Of a stretch of DNA of 64,000 nt, positions 9,860 to 17,497 are shown one piece after another. The position numbers were made by a program, and so were the translations under genes. Source of the stretch: Ignavibacteriales bacterium (lineage in GTDB: Bacteria; Bacteroidota; Ignavibacteria; Ignavibacteriales; Ignavibacteriaceae); the NCBI GenBank assembly GCA_016709155.1, contig JADJEI010000001.1, forward strand, positions 1,798,001-1,862,000. The letters run 5' to 3'. Below the pieces are notes generated by a model, which worked only from the letters and a program-made list of their open reading frames with translations, ran no database searches and was not told the origin of the DNA. Numbering within the stretch: position 1 is the stretch's first letter; each line of letters opens with the position of its first letter.

Positions 9860-11158
9860 TTAGTTAACAGGAATTGAAAATTGAATACCGGCACCTTGAG
9901 TTAAATTCATTATACCAATTTGACCTCTGTGGCGGTCAATAATACTTTTACAGAGGAACAGTCCATACTGAGTTCGCTTTGAGGAGAAAGGTTCTTCGAA
10001 AATATTTTTCTTTTCATCCGGGATGCCGGGGCCATTATCTGTAACCTCTACGAACACGGAATTAAATTTTGAATATGTTTTAATAACTATAGTCGCATCT
10101 TTTCTTGCATCTGCAGAATTTGTAAACAACTGCACAAGCAGATGCTGAATTTGTTCGGAGTCATAATTGCAAAGAGGCAGGGGGTTAAGCTCGGTTTTAA
10201 ATATGACACGTGTAAATTTTTTCATCGGGGATATATATTTAATCACTGATTGGATTGTTCTATTCAGATCACCGCTATCCTTATTCAAATTCATAATAGA
10301 AGTTTCAAGTAATACCTGGGCATACTTCTGGATATTACGAATGCTGTCAGTTGCAACTTTTGATTTTAATTTCAATCTGTCAATCAGTAAAGCTTCCTCA
10401 TTATCTTCTTTGAAGCGAGGATTTTTTTGAAGTATTTCAATGCTGCGCATCATACTTTCATTTTCGAGAAGAGCAAGATGGACAAGTCCTTGCAATGATT
10501 GACCAATTTCAGAATCAATACTTGATTTAAGAGCTTTCCTTTCTGCTTGAATTAATTGTGAATTGGCTTCCTGCAGAGCATTAAACGCATTTAACTGGCC
10601 GGCATAAAGCTGAGCATTTCGGATTGCAGTTGCAGCCTGCCCGGCAAGAATTTCAAAAGTATCTGTTATTTCGCGGGCGTTAATTTTTTCGAGATGTTTG
10701 TTGTCAACATAAATCACTCCTATCTTTTTCTCCTCGGTAATGAGGGGGGAGCAAAGAATAGTGCGAAGGTCTAGTCTTAAAATACTTTTGCTGGGATCAA
10801 AATTTGTGTCGCTTTGTGCATCTTCAATAAATTTTGATTGCCCCGTATCAAAAACATCTTTAACAACGGATGTGCTGATATTAAAAAGTTCTTCGGGAAG
10901 CGTTTTGCCATTTGAGTCTAAGCCCAACTTGAATTCAAGTTTACCGGTTGAATTTTTTAATACAATAAATCCTCTTTCCGATCTGGTCAGCTTGATTGCA
11001 TTATTTAAAACAAGCTGCAGAACATCTTCAAGAATAAGCGTGTGATTAATTGATTTTACGATATCTAAAATTATCTCTAAGTTTTTTGCTTTTTCAGACG
11101 AGTCAGAAGAAGCAGAAAGTTCTTCATCGATCTTTTTTTTAAATTCAGAGAATTTCAT
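9860..11158 (-). CDS. GAF-domain protein with histidine-kinase ATPase domain
   Basis: A 432-residue cytoplasmic protein. Residues about 27-190 form a GAF domain (SERGFIVLKNSTGKLEFKLG ... GQAATAIRNAQLY). Residues about 200-290 are helical, and the last 130 are a HATPase_c domain with an N-box-like LFTNSADARKD, a G1 box DNGPGIPDEKK and a G2-like YGLFLCKSI. I see no histidine in the usual H-box position of the helical region (SEIGQSLQGLVHL), so autophosphorylation on a standard His is doubtful. It is followed after one base by the hybrid kinase, so the two are probably expressed and act together. Ligand unknown. Confidence 0.82.
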   Translation of the reverse strand: MKFSEFKKKIDEELSASSDSSEKAKNLEIILDIVKSINHTLILEDVLQLVLNNAIKLTRSERGFIVLKNSTGKLEFKLGLDSNGKTLPEELFNISTSVVKDVFDTGQSKFIEDAQSDTNFDPSKSILRLDLRTILCSPLITEEKKIGVIYVDNKHLEKINAREITDTFEILAGQAATAIRNAQLYAGQLNAFNALQEANSQLIQAERKALKSSIDSEIGQSLQGLVHLALLENESMMRSIEILQKNPRFKEDNEEALLIDRLKLKSKVATDSIRNIQKYAQVLLETSIMNLNKDSGDLNRTIQSVIKYISPMKKFTRVIFKTELNPLPLCNYDSEQIQHLLVQLFTNSADARKDATIVIKTYSKFNSVFVEVTDNGPGIPDEKKNIFEEPFSSKRTQYGLFLCKSIIDRHRGQIGIMNLTQGAGIQFSIPVN

Positions 11159-11277
11159 TTTTCAGATGTATAGAATTGTTGGGTCAATTAGATATAAACA
11201 CAGTTCTAAAATAATAATTAAAAATTATTATTAAAAAGGGTTTATTTCTTAAATCAAAATTAGTTAAAAAGCAGCAG

Positions 11278-14200
11278 TTAATTTTTTAAAATCTTAAATG
11301 ATAAAAACCACTCCCAGTCATCAATATTCTTGGACCAGGCTTTTGCTATTCCAGCAGAAAAAGTTGATTCAAGATTATACCAATGTTTAAAAATAAAATT
11401 AACCTGTCCACCAATATCAATCCATTGATCAGGCATGGGAGATTTGATCAGCAGCCCTTGGGTGAACAATGAAAAATCAATGTGGTTAAGAAATTGATGT
11501 GCGAAAGATGCATCGGCAAACCGAATAGGCGGAAAATTATTTTCAAACATGATTTTCAGAAACTGCTCAGCCACGATGCTGTAAATCGGAACGCCTGGAA
11601 ATCTATAAACTTTTCTAAACTGTTTTACATCTTCATTTTCTACTTCTCTGTTTCCAAAGCCGCCAAAGAAATATTGTGCCTGGAAAAGATTTTTATTTAT
11701 GTAGTGATATCCGGCAGAAAATTTGGAGTGAAAAACATTATTTGGGGCGATGTAGGTTGAGAAATGATCCCACTCCCCATGACCTTCCGCAGCAAAATTC
11801 GGATTGTTCGGATCAGAGCCAAATGCCATAATAGTAAAATTGAATTCGTTGCCAAATTCAAAATCAGTGCTTCCTATGCTTCTTCGTAAATTTTTTATAT
11901 TCAGATTGGTTTGTGCAACTGCAAAATCCGGTTCGGTAACTCTAACCTGGTTATCATTAATAAATTCAGTGTTTGTGTAAAGAGCAATTTCGGAGTTTTG
12001 TTTAATTTTTATCGGGTTGTCAAACAGCCAATAATTTGAATAGCCTAATCTTAATTTTGTACCAATTGTCGCTCGTTTTCTTTCGTTAAAAAGATCATAA
12101 AAATCTGTTGCATTGTGATCAATAGCGAGAGTAATTCTTTGTTTATAATCATATTTAAATCGAAGGTGAAAATTTGGAGCTGCAATTTGTTCGTTAAAAG
12201 GGGAGTAGCCGATTTCCAAAGAAAAATCGTGAATTAATAAAGGATCGGCTATTCTTAAGTATAAACCAAGTACTTTCTTTTTTTGAAATCCTGAAATAAC
12301 AGGGATAATAGTATTAATGGAAAGATTGCCAAGTGCGCTGTAAGATTGCTCATTAGTAAACCGTGATTGATCAATAACTACATCCGAAGGACGAAGCACC
12401 CAATCAAAAAGTTTTGATTCTTTGTTAAGAATTTTTTGACCAAAATAATTTATAGCAGGGAGTTTTAGAGCCTCAGAATTTTTTAAGATAACAGGTATAA
12501 AACCTGCTGCAGAAAATTCAAATGCGAAGATTGAGTCAGCATTGATTTCAATTGGTTTGAATAACCCTTTCAAAGTATTAGAAAGAGGAGTGATTCGCGA
12601 AACTGACCTGGCAAATTTATAAATATTAGAAACTCCATTGGTGAAAGCATTCCAAAAAATAAAATTATCGTCCCAGCTCCAGGATGGATTTTCAGGAGAA
12701 CCGTTCTCGCTGATTATCTGATAATTAAGCTGTCCGGATTTCAATATTTCTTCGCAGGATGCTGCTGTAAGTAACTGCTGTCCATTTGCTTTATGAATCA
12801 CTGCTGATAAAAATTTTCCATCGTGACTAACAGCAAGCTGTAAAATATCATTACCCGGGTCCATCAACACCAACGGCACCATTTCGGAATATGGATACGG
12901 CGAAAACATAAGAAATGTTTTACCATCATTATGCTGAACGCCCCAAAGATCGTGTGTAGTTGGTGAAACGGTGATTTGCCCCACCCTATAATCTTCAAAC
13001 AGTAATTTTTTATCATTAGTTTTCGTATCAATCACCCAGATATCTCTATAAAGCAAATTGTTGTTGGTCGTATAAAACAGAAACCCGTTAGATGGGTCAT
13101 AAGCAGTAGATGAAACTTGCAGCATACTTGGAGTAGGCAGAGAAGTAATTTCTTTAGTGCTTCTGCTTTGAATATTGAAGCTTAAAATTCCTGCTAAATG
13201 ATGCGAGTTATGATTCCCCCAAAAAAGAGTCTGAGTAATCGGATCATAATGTGGCTGAGTCACCCAGCCGAATGAGTTTGAGGATAGATAATATAATTGT
13301 GTAACGGCAGCAGATTTTATTGAGGCTATGTTTTCTTTTTGAAAATTTTTTTCATCCTCAATAAATTTATCCCATTCGTCCAACATTTCAGTTCCAAAAA
13401 CATTTTCAAATTTAGATTCGAAGTTTGAATAAAATGAACCCGGCGCAGTTTTATACCATTCAATTACCTTAGCAGAGCCAAATCTATAAGCGAGGTGAGC
13501 AATGAACCGCGCACCATAGGTATAAAATATTGATTCGACCAGAATTGAATTGTGGCTTGTGAAAGCCTCTAATTCTATCGGTTCAGAAAATTCGACGCTA
13601 TCAACAACAAGTGAACGGAAATACATTTCGTCAAAGTTTCCTAAAATTCTTCCGTAGCCGCCGGAAAGCCATGTTTCCATGAATACTGCAATTGCTTCCT
13701 GATGCCAGCGGGGGGTGTATCTGTTGTAGCTTGTTAATAAACTGTAAAAAACTGTCAACGGCTGAATTTGTTCAGGGGAAACTTTCCCAAACATACTTCG
13801 CAGAATTTTTTCAAAATTTCCAGATTGTTCATTAACAACAACATGCAAAAGTTCGTGGCTGATCGTCCATTGAAATTTCTCATTGTGCGGAACCATTTCA
13901 TAACCAGGTTCAAACGGTTCAATTTCCAATCGTATAAAATTATGCGGAACAGTTGAAGTGGCACCAAAACCGTAATCGCTAGCGTCGTAAGTGTTGATGA
14001 AAATTTTTTCGTTTGGAGTAAAGTCAAAAATATTAGATAATACTTTAAGCGCATTTTCAGCGTCACTTAAAATTCCATTTACCAGGTAAGAGTGATCTTC
14101 GCGATAAATAATTTTAAAATTATCACTCTCTTTCACCAACCAATCGGATTCACTTCTAGAACTTATTTTTATTATTAATTCTTTGTCCTTAAAGTTTTTT

Positions 14201-14952
14201 AATGTTTGAATTTTTAAAGAATCCTCGGTGAGGTTAAACTTAATAGCCAAAACAGAGTTTTGTTGTAACGACTCATAATCAATTACAAAGCCTTTCGTAG
14301 AATCGCTCTCCAGTTCAACACTTTGATAAGTATTTTTTAGGTATATGGAAAAGGCACCCTTCCAAAGAAAATTATCTACACGGGGAAGTTTCTCACTAAA
14401 GTTTAGTCTGATTGTAGTAATATCTTCTGAAGATTCGATCATGATTTTATTAAGCTGAATTTTCTCCTCTGTGTAATCTTTGAATTCATTTAGTAAGATT
14501 AACTCATCTTCTACAGGCGGTTCATTCAAAACTATTATTCGGTTAGGATTTTCTCTTACAATTTTTTTGTTTAATGCCTTTCTAAAAATTGGCAAAGAAT
14601 AGTTAAGTGGAATGAGTAAATCATTAGCAGTTGGAATAGTAGAGGTTGGAAATTGATATGTCTGCTCTTCCCCGGTGGATTTATTCAGTAATATCAAGTA
14701 TGGATTTTTAGCAGTCAATGATAGGACATAATCAGGGAAATATATTTTTATCTTTTGATTACCCGCTTCAATTATATTTTTTAACCCAAGCAAATTTGAG
14801 AATTGATTTACGGCTATATACTCCACACCATTCTGCGTTACAACCTGAATTAAGTCTGTACGATTATTCTGGACCAATGTAAAGTTTGATAACTCCTGTG
14901 CGAACAGAGAGGAACCAAAAATAATTATGAAGAAAAATTTGCAAACATTCAT
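11278..14952 (-). CDS. Secreted HExxH metallopeptidase-like protein with beta-propeller and outer-membrane beta-barrel region
   Basis: About 1224 residues. The start at 14952 gives a clear signal peptide (MNVCKFFFIIIFGSSLFA). Residues about 30-110 resemble the copper-amine-oxidase-N/AMIN type of surface domain (NGVEYIAVNQFSNLLGL). Around residue 350 is ISHELLHVVVNEQSG, an HExxH zinc site in a peptidase-MA-like setting. The middle third has repeats like TolB/WD40 propellers (LLFEDYRVGQITVSPTTHDLW), and the last 300 residues are rich in alternating aromatic strands ending in WEWFLSFKILKN, like an outer-membrane beta-barrel. The zinc site suggests protease activity, not proven. It lies downstream of the 16-residue-repeat gene on the same strand, separated by a terminator. 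Confidence 0.75.
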   Translation of the reverse strand: MNVCKFFFIIIFGSSLFAQELSNFTLVQNNRTDLIQVVTQNGVEYIAVNQFSNLLGLKNIIEAGNQKIKIYFPDYVLSLTAKNPYLILLNKSTGEEQTYQFPTSTIPTANDLLIPLNYSLPIFRKALNKKIVRENPNRIIVLNEPPVEDELILLNEFKDYTEEKIQLNKIMIESSEDITTIRLNFSEKLPRVDNFLWKGAFSIYLKNTYQSVELESDSTKGFVIDYESLQQNSVLAIKFNLTEDSLKIQTLKNFKDKELIIKISSRSESDWLVKESDNFKIIYREDHSYLVNGILSDAENALKVLSNIFDFTPNEKIFINTYDASDYGFGATSTVPHNFIRLEIEPFEPGYEMVPHNEKFQWTISHELLHVVVNEQSGNFEKILRSMFGKVSPEQIQPLTVFYSLLTSYNRYTPRWHQEAIAVFMETWLSGGYGRILGNFDEMYFRSLVVDSVEFSEPIELEAFTSHNSILVESIFYTYGARFIAHLAYRFGSAKVIEWYKTAPGSFYSNFESKFENVFGTEMLDEWDKFIEDEKNFQKENIASIKSAAVTQLYYLSSNSFGWVTQPHYDPITQTLFWGNHNSHHLAGILSFNIQSRSTKEITSLPTPSMLQVSSTAYDPSNGFLFYTTNNNLLYRDIWVIDTKTNDKKLLFEDYRVGQITVSPTTHDLWGVQHNDGKTFLMFSPYPYSEMVPLVLMDPGNDILQLAVSHDGKFLSAVIHKANGQQLLTAASCEEILKSGQLNYQIISENGSPENPSWSWDDNFIFWNAFTNGVSNIYKFARSVSRITPLSNTLKGLFKPIEINADSIFAFEFSAAGFIPVILKNSEALKLPAINYFGQKILNKESKLFDWVLRPSDVVIDQSRFTNEQSYSALGNLSINTIIPVISGFQKKKVLGLYLRIADPLLIHDFSLEIGYSPFNEQIAAPNFHLRFKYDYKQRITLAIDHNATDFYDLFNERKRATIGTKLRLGYSNYWLFDNPIKIKQNSEIALYTNTEFINDNQVRVTEPDFAVAQTNLNIKNLRRSIGSTDFEFGNEFNFTIMAFGSDPNNPNFAAEGHGEWDHFSTYIAPNNVFHSKFSAGYHYINKNLFQAQYFFGGFGNREVENEDVKQFRKVYRFPGVPIYSIVAEQFLKIMFENNFPPIRFADASFAHQFLNHIDFSLFTQGLLIKSPMPDQWIDIGGQVNFIFKHWYNLESTFSAGIAKAWSKNIDDWEWFLSFKILKN

Positions 14953-15082
14953 TTTTATAATTAAAATATTTTCACAATGCTTAAAATCACGAAGCAAAAA
15001 TAAGAACTAACCGTAATAAAATTTTGATAAGATTTTTTGAAGATTAATTAAGTATCCCGAAGATTTTTTAATGAAAATAAAA

Positions 15083-15108
15083 AAGCCTTCAAAATTAATT
15101 GAAGGCTT
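15083..15108 (-). terminator. Rho-independent terminator of the repeat-protein gene
   Basis: AAGCCTTC (15083-15090) and GAAGGCTT (15101-15108) form an 8-base stem with a 10-base AT loop; on the minus strand it is followed by a T-rich tract. The current frame of the repeat gene runs right up to the edge of this hairpin. Confidence 0.8.
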
Positions 15109-15109
15109 C

Positions 15110-15856
15110 TTATAGAAGATCTACAAGGGAGAATCGCTGGATTATTTCAACCAACCAAACGGCCGCAACCTGAGAATTAGATTTTAACCAACCATAACGG
15201 CTGCCCAATTCGTCAATTTGAGAATTAGATTTCAACCAACCATAACGGCTGCCCAATTCGTCAATTTGAGAATTAGATTTCAGCCAACCATAGCGGCTGC
15301 CCAATTCGTCAACCTGAGAATCAGATTTCAACCAACCATAGCGGCTGCCCAATTCGTCAACCTGAGAATTAGATTTCAACCAACCATAACGGCTGCCCAA
15401 TTCGTCAATTTGAGAATTAGATTTCAGCCAACCATAGACGCTGCCCAATTCGTCAACCTGAGAATTAGATTTCAACCAACCATAGCGGCTGCCCAATTCG
15501 TCAATTTGAGAATTAGATTTCAGCCAACCATAGACGCTGCCCAATTCATCAATTTGAGAATTAGATTTCAGCCAACCATAGACGCTGCCCAATTCATCAA
15601 CCTGAGAATTAGATTTCAACCAACCATAACGGCTGCCGAGCTCTTCCAACTGTGCGTTAGAACGATTCTCGAGAACTGGAGTAACCAATTCTTCCCCTCG
15701 TAACACAGAGACATCTGTGTTTTGAACGGTAGAATTAACTGTGGCTTCTGTATTAACACGGAAGCGAACAGCTTGTTCTACATTCTCAGAAACTTGTGCG
15801 TAACCAGCAATTACTACACAGCTCAAAAGAACGAAAGATAGAGTTAGTTTGCGCAT
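15110..15856 (-). CDS. Secreted protein of ten 16-residue tandem repeats
   Basis: About 248 residues. The ATG at 15856 has an AGG(TG) ribosome site and gives a typical signal peptide (MRKLTLSFVLLSCVVIAGYA, cleaved before Q). After a linker of about 45 residues come ten near-identical units of the form DELGSRYGWLKSNSQI; positions vary only at R/V, N/D and I/V. I do not recognise the family. The tail after the last unit is unlike the repeats: an 11-base deletion relative to other units shifts the frame. In the other frame the sequence would end in PFGWLK and TAA at 15142-15144, so the native C-terminus was probably one more repeat. The upstream region has a candidate sigma-54 promoter. It could be a surface repeat protein or a precursor of repeated peptides. 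Confidence 0.8.
   Translation of the reverse strand: MRKLTLSFVLLSCVVIAGYAQVSENVEQAVRFRVNTEATVNSTVQNTDVSVLRGEELVTPVLENRSNAQLEELGSRYGWLKSNSQVDELGSVYGWLKSNSQIDELGSVYGWLKSNSQIDELGSRYGWLKSNSQVDELGSVYGWLKSNSQIDELGSRYGWLKSNSQVDELGSRYGWLKSDSQVDELGSRYGWLKSNSQIDELGSRYGWLKSNSQIDELGSRYGWLKSNSQVAAVWLVEIIQRFSLVDLL
15167..15646 (-). repeat. Ten direct repeats of 48 bp within the repeat-protein gene
   Basis: Ten contiguous units of exactly 48 bases encode the 16-residue repeat. Units differ at only a few positions, several of them synonymous or conservative, which suggests recent homogenisation by recombination. There are no unique spacers, so it is not a CRISPR array. Confidence 0.95.
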
Positions 15857-15882
15857 AACATGCACCTATTTGTGATTAAATG

Positions 15883-15894
15883 ACACTTAAGTGT
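15883..15894. promoter_or_regulatory. Perfect 12-bp palindrome in the 5' leader of the repeat gene
   Basis: ACACTTAAGTGT is fully self-complementary and lies 27 bases upstream of the start codon, between the candidate sigma-54 promoter and the ATG. A second inverted repeat (ACTATTT at 15908-15914, AAATAGT at 15924-15930) is close by. Either could be an operator or mRNA structure; the function is inferred only from position. Confidence 0.4.
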
Positions 15895-15949
15895 TATAAC
15901 AATCACCACTATTTAACAAGTGGAAATAGTTAAGCTTAGGCGTTATTTA

Positions 15950-15966
15950 GAACAATGAATATGCCA
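15950..15966 (-). promoter_or_regulatory. Candidate sigma-54 (-24/-12) promoter of the repeat-protein gene
   Basis: On the minus strand the sequence reads TGGCATATTCATTGTTC. It matches the sigma-54 consensus TGGCAY-R-N4-TTGCW except that the -12 GC is GT. Predicted transcription start is about 85 bases upstream of the ATG at 15856. The gene immediately upstream encodes a sigma-54 activator, which supports the call. Confidence 0.5.
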
Positions 15967-16053
15967 TTATTGAGGCTCCTAATTCATGTGTTAAAAGGAA
16001 GAATAGATTTTGGGATCGGTATTTTTTACTCGGTTGCCAAATCAAAAATATTG

Positions 16054-16076
16054 AATTGTAAAGATATATTACAATT
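16054..16076. promoter_or_regulatory. Candidate upstream activator site: inverted repeat AATTGTAA-N7-TTACAATT
   Basis: An 8-base perfect inverted repeat with a 7-base centre lies about 90-110 bases upstream of the -24 element, the usual distance for binding sites of sigma-54 activators that carry Fis-type HTH domains. There is no T-tract, so a terminator is less likely. Confidence 0.45.
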
Positions 16077-16120
16077 AATAATGTTGAAAATGTGTGGATA
16101 AAGCGAAAGAAGTAATAAAA

Positions 16121-17497
16121 CTATTTAAACAATCCATCTAATCGTGGACGAGAAATACCGAGAAATTTAGCAGCCCGCGATTTATTGCCATGAGTTTTTT
16201 TCATTACTTCCTCTGCAAAAATTCTATTAAGTTTCTTTAAATCAACTGCTGTAAAATTTAAATCAAGTCGAATAATTTGTTGTGGAATTAGTTCGTTGTT
16301 ATTTGAATTGGAGATATTAACCGAGATACTGTTTAAAAGATTTTGAAAGTCATTCATCGTTAACTTATTATCATCACACAGTAAAACAGCCCTCTCAATT
16401 GAATTTTTTAATTCGCGTACATTTCCGGGCCAGTGATAAGCAGTTAAGAATTGTCTGGTTTCCAGGTCAATTTTTTGAATTCGTTTACCAAACTGTTTGC
16501 TAAATAATTTTACATAATAATTCGCGATAGTTATAATATCTGCGACTCTTTCTCTAAGCGGAGGTATTTCAATTGCAACAACATTTAGGCGATGATATAA
16601 GTCTCTTCTAAAAAGATTTTTTTCAACCATTCCTTCCAAATCACGATTAGTTGCTGAGATAATTCTTGCATGAATTGGTATATCCTTAGTTCCTCCTAAT
16701 CTTCGAATTATTTTCTTTTCTATTGTGCGTAAAAGTTTTGATTGCATTGTATAGCTTAAATCGCCAATCTCGTCTAAAAATAAAGTGCCCTTTCCTGCAA
16801 GTTCAAATAAGCCGTATTTTCTTACGCGAGCATTTGTGAATGCCCCTGGCTCGTATCCGAAAAGTTCTGACTCCAATAAATTTTCCGGAATGGACGTACA
16901 AACTATATCAATGAATGGGTAGCCGCCTAATTTACTTTCATTATGAATCGCACGGGCAAGAAGTCCTTTGCCGACACCGGTCTCGCCTAAGATCAGAATA
17001 TTTGAAGTACTTTTCTCAGCAACTCTTCTGCTTAGAGAGATAGTTCTTTTCATAATTTCAGAATTTCCAATCATCGAATGAAATGAGTGCTCGCTTAATC
17101 CAAAGCCCCTATGAAATCTATCTTCAGTGATGTACGAGTTATTTGAAATTATCTCGTTTAAATAGTCAATAAATTTGTAAAGCTCATAGGGAAGTAGATA
17201 AATTGAATGAAAACCCAGCTTAATCAACGAGCTGATGACTAAAGCATTAGCGGTTGATGAGCATATAATAATTTTGTTAGTGATAGTGTTTTTAATCTTT
17301 AGTAGGCTTCTAAATAAAGTTGATTCTGTCGAGGAAATATTAAATATCAGTATATCGTTTGCTTCCGGTATGAGTGCCCCCGGTACAGAGGAAATGAGTT
17401 CAACGCCTGGCAAAGATACTTGCATGATCGCTGAACGCACAGATGAGTAATCATCAGTATCGGAAAATATTTTAATCTTTACTTCTTTATCCGCCAT
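16121..17497 (-). CDS. Sigma-54-dependent transcriptional activator with receiver-like N-terminus
   Basis: 458 residues in the order receiver-like domain, AAA+ domain, Fis HTH. Walker A is GETGVGKG (residues about 171-178), Walker B LFLDEIGD (about 239-246). The loop that contacts sigma-54 reads GAFTNA instead of GAFTGA (about 218-223). The C-terminus has NKSRAAKFLGISRPRLDGLF, a Fis-type helix-turn-helix, ending right after the recognition helix. In the N-terminal domain the place expected for the phospho-accepting Asp reads ILIFNISS, so Asn replaces Asp and control is probably not by classical phosphotransfer. Its start overlaps the end of the Ser/Thr kinase gene by 11 bases, indicating coupled expression; the kinase or its TPR region is a plausible controller. 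Confidence 0.9.
   Translation of the reverse strand: MADKEVKIKIFSDTDDYSSVRSAIMQVSLPGVELISSVPGALIPEANDILIFNISSTESTLFRSLLKIKNTITNKIIICSSTANALVISSLIKLGFHSIYLLPYELYKFIDYLNEIISNNSYITEDRFHRGFGLSEHSFHSMIGNSEIMKRTISLSRRVAEKSTSNILILGETGVGKGLLARAIHNESKLGGYPFIDIVCTSIPENLLESELFGYEPGAFTNARVRKYGLFELAGKGTLFLDEIGDLSYTMQSKLLRTIEKKIIRRLGGTKDIPIHARIISATNRDLEGMVEKNLFRRDLYHRLNVVAIEIPPLRERVADIITIANYYVKLFSKQFGKRIQKIDLETRQFLTAYHWPGNVRELKNSIERAVLLCDDNKLTMNDFQNLLNSISVNISNSNNNELIPQQIIRLDLNFTAVDLKKLNRIFAEEVMKKTHGNKSRAAKFLGISRPRLDGLFK

Noticed and set aside
15218..15703. 161-codon plus-strand frame of repeated RIRFQPTI units
   Set aside because: It is the complement of the 48-bp repeat array of the secreted repeat protein. 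The minus-strand frame has a signal peptide and ribosome site; this one has neither.
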